Counted from the stretch's first letter, positions 8,243 through 17,507 are shown. The stretch: DNA of 64,000 nt from Acetobacterium malicum subsp. dehalogenans DSM 11527 (GCF_000472665.1 NZ_AXAC01000013.1:38561-102560), one strand, 5' to 3'. Translations and numbers: made by a program. Notes: generated from the letters alone by a model not told the origin.

Positions 8243-8942
8243 TTTTACGCGCCCCCATCATCTGCTGACACATTTCCGTTTTTAGGTAGTCTGCGGTTGA
8301 CCCGAAGAAGGCCGTTGCGGTTTTCATATGAAGAATTTTGTTGCCGTATTGGATGGCGCTATCCAAATCATGGGAGACCATCAATACGGTGATCCCCTGG
8401 CTTTGATTGAGTTCCGCGACCAGTTGGTACAACTCAGCCGTCATCATTGGATCCAATCCGGCCACTGGCTCATCCAGCAGCAGCAATTTTTCGGTGGCAC
8501 AAAGGGCCCGGGCTAACAGCACCCGCTGCTGCTGGCCGCCCGATAAATCACGATAGGATTTTTTTCTGATATCGGTGATATTCAACTGCTCCATCTTAGC
8601 CGCGGCCCGTTCCTTTTCCAAGCGCGAGTAGAAGGGCAACAGTCCCCGGCGATTGAGGCAGCCGGAGATCACCACCTCGCTAACGCTGGCTGGAAAGTCC
8701 CGTTGAATCACCGTCTGTTGCGGTAGATAACCAATTTCATTTGGGGCGAGACCGTCAAAGGTAATGCTGCCCTCCTGAGGTTTAATCAGTCCCAATAGAC
8801 CTTTGACCAGGGTACTTTTCCCCGAACCGTTTTCGCCCACCACACACAGATAGTCGCCCTGCTCCAGATCAAAGCTGACGTTGTTTACGGCCCGTTGCCC
8901 ATCATATCCGATGGTGACCCCTTCACAGGAAATTAATTTCAT
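8235..8942 (-). CDS. znuC: Zinc ABC transporter, ATP-binding subunit ZnuC
   Basis: 235-residue ABC ATPase: Walker A GENGSGKST, Q-loop IGYLPQQ, signature LSGGQQQRVLLARAL, Walker B LLLLDEP, and H-loop MVSHD. It powers ZnuB. It overlaps znuA by 4 bases (ATGA) and znuB by 8, so the three are translated as one unit. Confidence 0.95.
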   Translation of the reverse strand: MKLISCEGVTIGYDGQRAVNNVSFDLEQGDYLCVVGENGSGKSTLVKGLLGLIKPQEGSITFDGLAPNEIGYLPQQTVIQRDFPASVSEVVISGCLNRRGLLPFYSRLEKERAAAKMEQLNITDIRKKSYRDLSGGQQQRVLLARALCATEKLLLLDEPVAGLDPMMTAELYQLVAELNQSQGITVLMVSHDLDSAIQYGNKILHMKTATAFFGSTADYLKTEMCQQMMGARKND

Positions 8943-9937
8943 TGGTTGGTCAGCCCCTTTCGCAGATTTTCGGCATTTTGCTGCATAATTGAAACGTAGG
9001 TTGCCCCAGCCTCAAAATCGTCTTTTGTGACATTATGAGCCGAATGAAGTTGCAGCTGCTGGGCTCCGGTTTGTTCACTGATGGCCCTGGCAATATTGTG
9101 ATTGCTGAGCTCGATATAGTAGACATATTTAATGTTCTGCTCCTTGATGGTATTCATCAGATAGGCCAAAGTTCCCGCACTGGCCTCGGTATCGGTACTA
9201 CAACCAGGAAATGCCGCTTGATATTCCAGACCGAATTCATCGACAAAATATCGGAACGGAAAGCGATCGCCAAAGACCAGCAACTTATTGGTGGAGGCTG
9301 CCACAATCCCGGCGATTTCATCATCCACAGCCTGGATCTGCGCTGTATAAGCGGCGGCATTTTTGGTATAGGTAGCGGCGTTTTTGGTATCCACTTCGGC
9401 CAATGCGGCGGCGATTTCATTGACCATCAAGATGGCATTTTTAGGTGCTGTCCAGATATGTTCGTCATACTCAATTTCGGCCTCGGCTGGTTTGGCTTCT
9501 TTTTGAATCGTTTCTGTGTCCCCTTCCTCTTCTTCAGCCTCCATCCCTTCTACGATTTCCTCTGCCACCGGCTTAACCGCATCCATCAGACGAATAATTT
9601 TCTTATCACTGGTATCCATGGACTCCAGAATCGTGCTGACCCAGGCATCGTTTTCGCCGCCAATGTAGATAAACACATCGGCATCCTGAATTTTGATAAT
9701 ATCAGCCGGGGAGGGATCATAGGAATGAACTTCGGCGGCTGGTTTTACCAGCATCGTCAACTCGGCCTGATCCCCGGCAATGGCTCTGGCAAAATCAAAA
9801 ACCGGAAAAATAGTCGTAACAATACTAATTTTTCCGGAGCTATCGGCGTTTTTGGCCGCCGTATTTTTGGTACAACCGGTTACGCCCACTGCCAAAATCA
9901 GCAGCGCCACTAAAACAACACCTATCTTTTTCATCAC
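8939..9937 (-). CDS. znuA: Zinc-binding lipoprotein of ABC transporter, ZnuA
   Basis: 332 residues with a lipoprotein signal (lipobox VTGC, Cys about 22). It is a cluster A-I metal-binding protein: metal-ligand histidines are expected in EVHSYDPSPAD and YDEHIWTAPKNA, with SNHNIA further on. Between the first two ligand regions lies a loop rich in Glu and Asp (GMEAEEEEGDTE) where many ZnuA proteins have histidines; here the loop is acidic and almost His-free. It overlaps zur and znuC by 4 bases each. Confidence 0.92.
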   Translation of the reverse strand: MMKKIGVVLVALLILAVGVTGCTKNTAAKNADSSGKISIVTTIFPVFDFARAIAGDQAELTMLVKPAAEVHSYDPSPADIIKIQDADVFIYIGGENDAWVSTILESMDTSDKKIIRLMDAVKPVAEEIVEGMEAEEEEGDTETIQKEAKPAEAEIEYDEHIWTAPKNAILMVNEIAAALAEVDTKNAATYTKNAAAYTAQIQAVDDEIAGIVAASTNKLLVFGDRFPFRYFVDEFGLEYQAAFPGCSTDTEASAGTLAYLMNTIKEQNIKYVYYIELSNHNIARAISEQTGAQQLQLHSAHNVTKDDFEAGATYVSIMQQNAENLRKGLTNQ

Positions 9938-10371
9938 AAGGCCTCCTGATTGTTTTTTTCATGAGCTGAACAACTTTTACATAATCCATAAAAAACTGTT
10001 TTGAATGTATTGATGTCAAAGGCGTGGTGGTTCAATACATGGGTGTAAAGATCCTTCATATAACCACAGTCCAGATGAATCAGGGTTCCGCAATTCTCGC
10101 ATTTCAGATGAAAATGCTCATGGCAATGGGCTTCTTCGCCAATATACTGAAAACAGGCACTGGTTACCCCATCGATGATGTACTTTTGCAGCTCACCCTG
10201 CTCCACCAGCTTATCAAGATGTCGATAAATGGTGGTTACTCCCACTGGCGTGCCCTGCTTTTCTAAAAATTCAGCAATCATATTGACGGTAATATGCTGA
10301 TTTTTTTTGGCTATTAAATATTTCAGGATCGTATCCTGTTGCTTTGTTTTATAGTAAGACGGTTTTCCCAT
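9934..10371 (-). CDS. zur: Fur-family regulator, probable zinc uptake regulator Zur
   Basis: 145 residues, Fur family: winged helix (about 1-85) with GTPVGVTTIYRHLDKLVEQG, a regulatory-site HCHEHFHLKCENCG stretch, and a CENC/CKSC structural zinc site. It is first in the znuACB operon and is expected to repress it when zinc is replete. GGGGGAT precedes ATG 10371. Zur rather than Fur or PerR is inferred from context. Confidence 0.9.
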   Translation of the reverse strand: MGKPSYYKTKQQDTILKYLIAKKNQHITVNMIAEFLEKQGTPVGVTTIYRHLDKLVEQGELQKYIIDGVTSACFQYIGEEAHCHEHFHLKCENCGTLIHLDCGYMKDLYTHVLNHHAFDINTFKTVFYGLCKSCSAHEKNNQEAL

Positions 10372-10390
10372 TTTATCCCCCGCTTAAATG

Positions 10391-10463
10391 AATTTGAAAA
10401 TCATTTTCATATTACCTCAAAAATACTGATCTGTCAAAGTAATTTGAAAATCATTTTCATATT
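10391..10463 (-). promoter_or_regulatory. zur-znu promoter flanked by two identical Fur-type boxes
   Basis: Minus strand: TTGACA (10437-10432), 17-base spacer, TAATAT (10414-10409). Two copies of the 15-base 7-1-7 palindrome TGAAAATCATTTTCA are at 10395-10409 and 10445-10459, exactly 50 bases apart; identity extends over 23 bases (10391-10413, 10441-10463). One box overlaps the -10 and the other lies just upstream of the -35. The 7-1-7 form is the known binding pattern of Fur/Zur/PerR proteins. Confidence 0.9.
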
Positions 10464-10588
10464 GCTCTTTTTTTTTATTTATGTTTTTTTCTTGCAAATC
10501 GGGATATAATAACCATAGTTTATCGTTTCTTAAAATGTGGACCGCAATTTTTTTCAGGTTATTAATTGTCACCTTATGAGAGGCACCC

Positions 10589-13042
10589 ATGAATATCGAT
10601 CTCGCTACGATAGCCCTGATATTAGTCCTTTCCAGTATTTTTCAGGCTATTTTTATACTCCTGCTTTCGTCTAAATATCCCGGTGTTGATCACTTTGGAG
10701 TCAGCTGCTCCTTTTATGCCCTGGGGTTTCTTTTTGTTATGCTTCAAGGTAACAATTTCAATGATCTGTTCACCGTTGTTATCGGTAATGCACTCTTGCT
10801 ACTGGCGCTGATTTTTCAGTATATGGGCCTGGTTCGTTTTTTAGAGCTGCCCGAAAACAGATGGTTTCCGCCGATTATTTTCGGATTTTGCCTCTTCGCT
10901 CTGATCTATTTTCAGTTTATTTTCGACTCGATTTCGGCACGAATTTTCGCGATTAATCTGTCGATTGGTCTGATTTCTCTGTTGAGTGCCCAAACCCTGA
11001 ATAACCATAAAAACGCCCTGATACCACGACAAATCCAGTTGCTTTTCTTATTATTCGCCACAACCGGAGTTTTTGCTGTTGTGAGAGCTGTACACGGATT
11101 ATTTTCGCCACCGCTCGACAATGCCCTGTCGCCATCACTTTTTCAGATTATTTCTTTTACCGGAGCCTTTATCGCCAATATTATTGTCACCTTTACCTTT
11201 ATTATAATGGTCAATGAACGGGTCAGTTCGGAGATCCGCTCAGCCAAAGAACAATTTGAACAAATCTTTAATCTCAGTCCCGATGCCAGCCTGATCACAA
11301 CCTTACCGGACGGCAAAATTGTGAATTTCAACCTCGGCTTTCTCAATTTTACCGGCTTCAGCCAGGAAGACGTTCAGAATAAGAGCGTATTGGACCTTAA
11401 TCTTTATGAAAACCCCGCCGATCGGGAAAAACTTCTCGAGGAGATCACTGCCAACCAGTCGATTGATGATTTTGAATTGAATTTCAGAAATAAAGATAGG
11501 GAAATCCGAATTTGTGCCATGTCTGCCAAAATCATCCAAATGAATAACACCCCCCATATCATCAGTATTATCAATGACATTACCGACCGGAAAAACGCCG
11601 AGGCCGCCCTGATCAAAAGTGAAGAAAAGTACCGCTTTCTGACTGAATTCGCCTCTGATGTGATTTGGCTTTTTAATCTTAGCCAGAATAAATTCACCTA
11701 CATGAGTCCCGCTATTTTTCAGTTGAGAGGCCTTACCCCCGAGGAAGCTATCGCCGAAAATCTGGAGGTCTCGATGACAGGCGAATCACTTCAACGGGTC
11801 CGGGCGGAGCTGAAAAAAAATGTCAACGCCTTTATCGCCAACCCTGATGCCCCTAATACCTATCTGATTGAAATACAGCAACCCTGCCAAGATGGACGGC
11901 TTATCTGGGTTGAGGTTTCCACCAAATACCGCTATCATGTCAGCGGTGATATTGAACTGGTTGGCGTCAGCCGTAACATTGACAAAAGAAAACAGGCCGA
12001 AGAAGCGGTTCTTTACCTAAGCTACCACGATCAATTAACGGGGCTTTACAACCGCCGTTTCTACGAAGAAGAACTACTTCGTCTCGATACCCCGCGAAAC
12101 CTGCCGATTGCTTTGATTATGGCTGATGTTAATGGACTTAAGCTGATTAATGATGCCTACGGCCACCAAATGGGCGACAAAGTCTTAAAGGAGTTTGCTG
12201 AAATTTTGAAAAAAGAGTGCCGTCATGATGAAATCGCTTCCCGGGTTGGTGGCGATGAGTTTGTGGTTTTGTTCTCGCACACGGATCAGCAAAGTGTCGA
12301 GAGTATTGTAAAGCGACTCAATGTTGCCGTTTCCCAGGTTCAAATTGACCACACTATTTTATCGGTTTCGATGGGTTTTGCCCTCAAAGAAGATCCTCAT
12401 GACGATCTGAACGATGTTTTTAAACGAGCCGAAGATGCCATGTATCAGCATAAATTGATCATCAGCCCCAGCATCAAACGGGCCACCATTGACTTGATTG
12501 TCAATTCCATTTACGAACGTAACCACCAGGAGGTCATTCATTCCCAAGCGGTCAGCGAATACTGTCAGGCCCTGGCCCGGACTCTCGACTTTGACACTGA
12601 AGCCATCAACCAGCTTGGTCTGGCCGGTTTGCGCCATGATATTGGCGAAATTGCCATTGATGAAGCGATTTTAACCAAGTCTGAAAAACTCAGCGAAAGC
12701 GAATGGGCAGAGATCAAACGTCATCCCGAAATCGGCTACCATATTCTCCGCTCCGTCAATGAACTGGCTGAAATTGCCAAATTTGTCCTTGAACACCATG
12801 AGCGCTGGGACGGGCAAGGCTATCCTAAAGGGCTCAAAGCTGATGAAATATCCCTGCAGGGTCGGATTATTGCCATTGCCGATGCCTATTGTACGATGAC
12901 CACCGAGCGCCCCTATTGTCGGGCTCTGACCGAAGCCGAAGCGATTAAAGAAATCAAAAAATGCGCCGGCCTTCAATTTGATGAAAATCTGGCCCGCCTC
13001 TTTGTCGAGAAAGTGCTGCAGCAAGAATGGCCACCATCTTAA
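10589..13042 (+). CDS. Membrane sensor with PAS-PAS-GGDEF-HD-GYP domains
   Basis: 817 residues. Order: six or seven membrane helices (1-205), a PAS domain (about 215-335), a second PAS/PAC (about 345-465), a GGDEF domain with intact VGGDEF near residue 553, and an HD-GYP domain with RHD near 680 and HHERWDGQGYP near 734. GGDEF makes cyclic di-GMP and HD-GYP degrades it, so both activities are possible in one chain, switched by the sensor half. ATG 10589 follows GAGAGG. It stands alone, divergent from zur and ended by a hairpin. Signal unknown. Confidence 0.92.
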   Translation: MNIDLATIALILVLSSIFQAIFILLLSSKYPGVDHFGVSCSFYALGFLFVMLQGNNFNDLFTVVIGNALLLLALIFQYMGLVRFLELPENRWFPPIIFGFCLFALIYFQFIFDSISARIFAINLSIGLISLLSAQTLNNHKNALIPRQIQLLFLLFATTGVFAVVRAVHGLFSPPLDNALSPSLFQIISFTGAFIANIIVTFTFIIMVNERVSSEIRSAKEQFEQIFNLSPDASLITTLPDGKIVNFNLGFLNFTGFSQEDVQNKSVLDLNLYENPADREKLLEEITANQSIDDFELNFRNKDREIRICAMSAKIIQMNNTPHIISIINDITDRKNAEAALIKSEEKYRFLTEFASDVIWLFNLSQNKFTYMSPAIFQLRGLTPEEAIAENLEVSMTGESLQRVRAELKKNVNAFIANPDAPNTYLIEIQQPCQDGRLIWVEVSTKYRYHVSGDIELVGVSRNIDKRKQAEEAVLYLSYHDQLTGLYNRRFYEEELLRLDTPRNLPIALIMADVNGLKLINDAYGHQMGDKVLKEFAEILKKECRHDEIASRVGGDEFVVLFSHTDQQSVESIVKRLNVAVSQVQIDHTILSVSMGFALKEDPHDDLNDVFKRAEDAMYQHKLIISPSIKRATIDLIVNSIYERNHQEVIHSQAVSEYCQALARTLDFDTEAINQLGLAGLRHDIGEIAIDEAILTKSEKLSESEWAEIKRHPEIGYHILRSVNELAEIAKFVLEHHERWDGQGYPKGLKADEISLQGRIIAIADAYCTMTTERPYCRALTEAEAIKEIKKCAGLQFDENLARLFVEKVLQQEWPPS

Positions 13043-13097
13043 AAGCCAATTGATTACCCAATGGTTAAAACACCTGGTTAGGAATCAATTGGCTTTT
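13041..13097. terminator. Terminator after the GGDEF-HD-GYP gene
   Basis: A 15-bp inverted repeat (AAAAGCCAATTGATT and its complement) around a 27-base loop, ending in TTTT on the plus strand; it starts within the stop codon and lies before the convergent thi operon. Confidence 0.75.
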
Positions 13098-13152
13098 CTG
13101 ATCTGACTGACGACTTGGCTTGCGCCTCGCCTTTTCTTACTTTCGGTTTTGC

Positions 13153-13956
13153 TTATCTCCGGGTCACCTGAAAACCATGATCCAGGGGCCCGCTGCCATG
13201 GCCCAGATCCAAATTGGCGGCCAATGCTCCGGACACGTAATCCTTGGCCTTTTTCACCGCCGCTTTCATTTCAGCACCGGCGGCCAGATTGCAGGCAATC
13301 GCCGCGGACAGGGTACAGCCGGTGCCATGGGTGTTGGGATTATCAATTTTCACACCGGGAAACCAGACTTCTTCGCTGCCTGTGTGATTTTGAATCAGCA
13401 GAAAATCATCGGCACTTTCAAACAGATGGCCGCCCTTGATCAGAATACTGCCAGCATAGGTTGCCGCGATTTTTTTAGCGGCTCTGACCATATCCAACCG
13501 GGAATGAATGCCAAATCCACACAGACATTCAGCCTCCGGAATATTGGGGGTAATCAGGTCGGCCAGGGGCATCAACTCTGTTTTTAAACTTTCGATGCTA
13601 TCATCACTCAACAGTCGGCCGCCGCTGGTGGCTACCATCACTGGATCCAGGACAATGTTGCTGGCCTGGTGCTGTTTTAGTTGATTGGCAATACTTGCAA
13701 TAATCGCAGCGTTGTAAACCATGCCGATTTTAACGGCGTCGGGAAAAATATCGGTAAAGACGCAATCCAGCTGATTTTTCACAAAGTCAGGCATAACTTC
13801 AGAAATTCCGTAAACTCCAGTGGTATTTTGCGCCGTTAACACAGTGATCACCGTCATTGCATAACTGCCATGGGCCATAATCGTTTTTATATCGGCCTGG
13901 ATACCGGCTCCGCCGCTGCAATCCGACCCGGCTATTGATAAGACCTTTTTCATCAT
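13153..13956 (-). CDS. thiD: Hydroxymethylpyrimidine/phosphomethylpyrimidine kinase ThiD
   Basis: 267-residue ribokinase-fold enzyme that phosphorylates HMP twice to HMP-PP. Diagnostic: SIAGSDCSGGAGIQADIKT at the N terminus, LDPVMVATSGG, and NPNTHGTGCTLSAAIA carrying the catalytic GTGCT. Last gene of the thiamine salvage operon, overlapping the HAD gene by 4 bases (ATGA). Confidence 0.96.
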   Translation of the reverse strand: MMKKVLSIAGSDCSGGAGIQADIKTIMAHGSYAMTVITVLTAQNTTGVYGISEVMPDFVKNQLDCVFTDIFPDAVKIGMVYNAAIIASIANQLKQHQASNIVLDPVMVATSGGRLLSDDSIESLKTELMPLADLITPNIPEAECLCGFGIHSRLDMVRAAKKIAATYAGSILIKGGHLFESADDFLLIQNHTGSEEVWFPGVKIDNPNTHGTGCTLSAAIACNLAAGAEMKAAVKKAKDYVSGALAANLDLGHGSGPLDHGFQVTRR

Positions 13957-14606
13957 AACAACTCCTTAAAGCTCATAATCGCACAGTCTGAACTATTCTT
14001 GATCGCTTCCCAATCATTCTTAGAGGCTTCATCAAAGACGCCGACAATATGACAGCCCGTTTCTCTGGCCGCCTTGATGCAATACAGGGAATCTTCAAAA
14101 ATGGTAATCCGCTGGGCCGGCAGTTCCAGCTGTGCCACCGCCTGATGATAAATCTCCGGCTGACTTTTAGGCAGACCGGTCATCCCGGAAGTCAGAATAA
14201 AGTCAAAATGATCCAACAGGCCAAAGCGGCGCAAGACCAATTCGGTCAGGGTCTTGTGGGTGGCGGTTAAAATACCCATTCTGATGCCCTGGTTTAAATA
14301 GTGATCCAGTGTCTCTTTAACATAGGGTTTTAGGACAATATGTCTGGCATAATTTTCCCGGATCATGCCGTTAATTTCATCACCGACCTGTGCTTCCGTC
14401 ATGGCGACCCCGTAAAACTCGATAAAATAGCGGGCCGATTCAGCAAAACTCATGGTTTTAATAGTCTCATTAAGATCATTCGGGGGAACAATCCCGTGTT
14501 TTTTTAAAAAATCACTGCCGATATTTTCCCAGGCCGGCATCGAATCAATCAGGGTGCCGTCGAGATCAAAGATCATCCCTTCCACATTCGTAATTGCCTG
14601 GTTCAT
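13953..14606 (-). CDS. HAD-superfamily phosphatase (class IA) in the thi operon
   Basis: 217 residues. Motif I FDLDGTLIDS, motif II ILTSG, a motif III lysine in GLPKSQPEIY, and motif IV IFEDSLYCIKAA, so the catalytic set looks complete with a helical cap between motifs I and II. It overlaps both thiE and thiD by 4 bases. Related enzymes hydrolyse sugar or nucleotide phosphates; position suggests it acts on a thiamine intermediate or clears a phosphorylated by-product (inference). Confidence 0.88.
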   Translation of the reverse strand: MNQAITNVEGMIFDLDGTLIDSMPAWENIGSDFLKKHGIVPPNDLNETIKTMSFAESARYFIEFYGVAMTEAQVGDEINGMIRENYARHIVLKPYVKETLDHYLNQGIRMGILTATHKTLTELVLRRFGLLDHFDFILTSGMTGLPKSQPEIYHQAVAQLELPAQRITIFEDSLYCIKAARETGCHIVGVFDEASKNDWEAIKNSSDCAIMSFKELL

Positions 14607-15241
14607 GATCGTGTCATCGCCTCGGATAAAGATCTCAGTTCCTGGGTCGCACTGATGATATCCGCTTTCGCAAAGATGGCCGATACCAGGGCCACCCCAT
14701 CCACCCCGGTTCCTGTTAAGGTGTGAATATTCGTTTCATTAAGCCCGCCGATGGCCACCACCGGAATTGAGACCGCCTGACAGATGGCCGCAATCGTTTC
14801 AAACGCCACTACCTCGGCATCCATTTTGGTGGCGGTGGCATAGATGGCCCCCACCCCGATATAGTCGGCGCCGTCGGCTTCAGCTTTTAAGGCCAGTTCC
14901 ACCGTATCCGCCGAAACGCCGATAATTTTATCGCCAATCCGCTTTCGCAATTCCCCCGCATCGATATCGTCCTGACCGACATGAACCCCATCGGCGTCCA
15001 CCGCCAGGGCCACTTCGACGTCATCATTAATGACAAAGGGGATTTTGTAGGCATCGGTTAATTTTTTGATCGCCTGGGCTTCCTTGACAAAGTCATCAAA
15101 ATCAAACTCCTTTTCCCGCAGCTGGATAAAGGTCGCGCCCCCTTTTAAGGTGTCTTCAACCTGATCGGCCAGGCTCCGGTCGCCCAGCCAGGTTCGATCA
15201 GTCACCGCATAGAGCAGCATCGTATTTTTATCGAGTTTCAA
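14603..15241 (-). CDS. thiE: Thiamine-phosphate synthase ThiE
   Basis: 212 residues. It joins HMP-PP and HET-P to thiamine phosphate. Visible: FIQLREKEFD with the pyrophosphate-binding QLR, INDDVEVALAVDADGVHVGQDD, GVSADT, YIGVGAIYATATK, and VAIGGLN. Overlaps thiM by 14 bases upstream and the HAD gene by 4 downstream. Confidence 0.96.
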   Translation of the reverse strand: MKLDKNTMLLYAVTDRTWLGDRSLADQVEDTLKGGATFIQLREKEFDFDDFVKEAQAIKKLTDAYKIPFVINDDVEVALAVDADGVHVGQDDIDAGELRKRIGDKIIGVSADTVELALKAEADGADYIGVGAIYATATKMDAEVVAFETIAAICQAVSIPVVAIGGLNETNIHTLTGTGVDGVALVSAIFAKADIISATQELRSLSEAMTRS

Positions 15242-16052
15242 CCTTCATCCCTCCTTCCAATGTTTGGCTATCCATCCGACTCATGGCATCGATGAGATAG
15301 GTGCGAAAAGATGCCGTGCCGGCCTCATGAGCCTGAACCTTGGCAAAGGCCAGCTCCCCGCACAAACCCAGACAACTAACTGCGGCAGCGGTCGCCAGCA
15401 GCAATTCATCGGGATTGGCCCCGCAATAACTACCAATGACCGTGGTCAGCATGCAGCCGGTGCCGGTAATCCGGGACATCATTGGATGACCGTTACGAAT
15501 CACCAGGGCTTTGTGGCGATCGGCGACAATGTCGATGGCGCCGGTGATCGCAATGACAGCCCCGGTTTTGGCGCTGAGGGCTTTGGCAAAGACAACCATC
15601 TGATCGAGATTTTCTTCGTTCACTGCATCGCTGATATCAGCATCGACCCCTTTGGTGGTACCGCTGCCCTGATCGATGGTTTTAATTTCCGAGACATTGC
15701 CGCGGATCACGCTGAACTGAACTTCCTTTAACAGCTTAAACACCGTGTTCGTCCGTAGCGTCGAGGCACCAGCGCCGACCGGATCGAGAATCACCGGCCG
15801 GCCGAGACTGTTGGCTTTTTTCCCGGCCTTAATCATCGCAGCCACCGTCCGCTCGTTAAGGGTGCCGATATTAATCACCAGGGCGTTGCAGATGGCAATA
15901 ATTTCTTCCACCTCATTGATATCGTCAGCCATAATCGGTGCCCCACCACAGGCCAGCACGATGTTGGCGCAGTCGTTCACGGTTACATAGTTGGTGATGG
16001 AATGGACCAGCGGCGGCTGGTTACTGATAGTTGTTAAGATTTTTTCGAACAT
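15228..16052 (-). CDS. thiM: Hydroxyethylthiazole kinase ThiM
   Basis: 274 residues from ATG 16052, chosen because GGGAGAG lies five bases upstream; an ATG ten codons earlier lacks a ribosome site. ThiM phosphorylates salvaged HET. Seen: PLVHSITNYVTVNDCAN, LDPVGAGAS, VIRGNVSEI, and MSRITGTGCMLTTVIG with the catalytic Cys of GTGC. It overlaps the end of cytX by 19 bases. Confidence 0.95.
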   Translation of the reverse strand: MFEKILTTISNQPPLVHSITNYVTVNDCANIVLACGGAPIMADDINEVEEIIAICNALVINIGTLNERTVAAMIKAGKKANSLGRPVILDPVGAGASTLRTNTVFKLLKEVQFSVIRGNVSEIKTIDQGSGTTKGVDADISDAVNEENLDQMVVFAKALSAKTGAVIAITGAIDIVADRHKALVIRNGHPMMSRITGTGCMLTTVIGSYCGANPDELLLATAAAVSCLGLCGELAFAKVQAHEAGTASFRTYLIDAMSRMDSQTLEGGMKVETR

Positions 16053-17236
16053 AATACTCTCCCTTTTTCTACTAATATGCACAAGATGGCAATCAGAACC
16101 ATTGCCGGCAGGGTGACTCCAATGGGAAAGTCAAATCCCATCAGGTATCGATAAATCAATACGCCGGCGATCCAGATTATGGCATTTTTTAGATCAATTA
16201 ACTTATTTTCATCGGGACTGACCTGCTTAAAGATAAAATATTCCGTCAATAGAATCGCAAACAGCGGCACAAACACCGACCCAATCAAATATAAAAAATC
16301 CTGATATTGCTCAATCGGGGTGATCATCGCTAGGATAACGCCGATCGCACAGGTTGCCAGAACCACGGTTTTTTCTTTGACCTTTGAGGTTATGTTGATA
16401 AAGCTGATTCCGGCCGAATAAACATCCAGAAAGGCCGTTGTGACGGTGGAAAAAAGAATGATAATCAGAGCCACTACCCCAAGCCCCATGGCCGTCAATA
16501 AGACAAAAATATCTGTGGTACCCACATAAAGGGCGGCACCCAAACCGATGATATACATCCAGCAGCTGCCGATAAAGTAGCTAACCGAACTAACCATGAC
16601 ACCTGACTTTTTCCGCTCTGAAAACCGGGTATAATCAGCAATCAGCGGCAACCATGATATCGGCATGATCGCACTAAGCTCGACCGCACCCCCAAATGTC
16701 ATCGTTCCTTCAACTGCCGAGCTGCTGGCCGCCCCACCGAAAATCTGAAAACTCAAGATAATGGAACCAACGAAAAGCAGCCCCACTGCGACAAAATTGA
16801 GTTTTTCGATATTTTTAAATCCGGCCAGGACCCACCCAGTGATAACAACGCCAATGATAAGGCACCAGAGCATTGTGTTTTGGTAGTTAAAGACATTGAG
16901 GGTAACCCCGTCGATGGCTTTTGCCGCGGTAATTACCATCACTGCCGTCCACCCAATCAGCTGGAGGATATTCATGACCGAAAAAAAGTAAGATCCGTAT
17001 TTCCCAAAGGAAATCCGGGACGACTCAATCGACGCCAGTTTACTTTGTGACCCAATGACCCCGGCCAGAAAAAGAATCATGGTTCCAATGATGTGGCCAA
17101 TGATAATGGCCATCATCCCATCCTTCAGACCCAATGGTGCAATCAGTGTTCCTGTCATGACTTCGGCAATGGAAATAGCCGCTCCAAACCATAACAGACT
17201 CAGACTCCGGTTTGACAGTTTGTTTTCATTTTGCAT
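16034..17236 (-). CDS. cytX: Hydroxymethylpyrimidine transporter, NCS1 family (CytX)
   Basis: 400 residues from ATG 17236 (AAAGGAAT eight bases upstream; an upstream in-frame start lies in the leader). NCS1 family, about twelve helices; LLWFGAAISIAEVMTGTLIAPLG at the N terminus is the usual CytX opening. First gene behind the TPP riboswitch and followed by salvage enzymes only, so HMP is the expected cargo (context-based). Confidence 0.9.
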   Translation of the reverse strand: MQNENKLSNRSLSLLWFGAAISIAEVMTGTLIAPLGLKDGMMAIIIGHIIGTMILFLAGVIGSQSKLASIESSRISFGKYGSYFFSVMNILQLIGWTAVMVITAAKAIDGVTLNVFNYQNTMLWCLIIGVVITGWVLAGFKNIEKLNFVAVGLLFVGSIILSFQIFGGAASSSAVEGTMTFGGAVELSAIMPISWLPLIADYTRFSERKKSGVMVSSVSYFIGSCWMYIIGLGAALYVGTTDIFVLLTAMGLGVVALIIILFSTVTTAFLDVYSAGISFINITSKVKEKTVVLATCAIGVILAMITPIEQYQDFLYLIGSVFVPLFAILLTEYFIFKQVSPDENKLIDLKNAIIWIAGVLIYRYLMGFDFPIGVTLPAMVLIAILCILVEKGRVLCSKKS

Positions 17237-17336
17237 AGTATATTCCTTTCGTTTTAAGACTGCACCGATTACATTAAAACGTTTGAGGAATAAATCCGTA
17301 TACTGCATATTTCTGCATTATGCCAATTTTTTATAC

Positions 17337-17362
17337 AAAAAAACTGTGCACGAATGCACAGT
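17337..17362 (-). terminator. Riboswitch-controlled terminator upstream of cytX
   Basis: On the minus strand ACTGTGCA-TTCG-TGCACAGT (17362-17343) is followed by seven or more U residues. It lies between the TPP aptamer and the cytX ribosome site, so ligand binding most likely favours termination. Confidence 0.9.
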
Positions 17363-17367
17363 AGATT

Positions 17368-17466
17368 GACATGGGTTTCCTACGCCGGCATTATCCGTAT
17401 CAGGTGCATGGGTCGAAGCAGCGATTTACTTCCTCTCAGCCTATATGCATAAGCTCCCCAACTCTT
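17368..17466 (-). ncRNA. TPP riboswitch (THI element)
   Basis: Read on the minus strand the conserved pieces appear in order: GGGGAGC, GGCTGAGAGGA (17441-17431), ACCTGATACGGATAATGCC and GGCGTAGGAA. These are the canonical P2/P3 and P4/P5 pyrimidine- and pyrophosphate-sensing parts. It precedes the five-gene thiamine salvage operon. Confidence 0.97.
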
Positions 17467-17478
17467 TAATTGTGATAA

Positions 17479-17507
17479 AGATTATCATACCGTCTGATTT
17501 TTGTCAA
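17479..17507 (-). promoter_or_regulatory. Promoter of the thiamine salvage operon
   Basis: Minus strand TTGACA (17507-17502), 17-base spacer, TAATCT (17484-17479), a few bases before the aptamer. Confidence 0.85.

Noticed and set aside
9035..9913. Long plus-strand ORF of 292 codons opposite znuA
   Set aside because: It is the complement of a certain gene (znuA with lipobox and metal motifs) and has the composition of an antisense shadow.
16053..16082. Earlier thiM start at 16082
   Set aside because: No ribosome site there, and the good GGGAGAG site precedes ATG 16052, matching family length.
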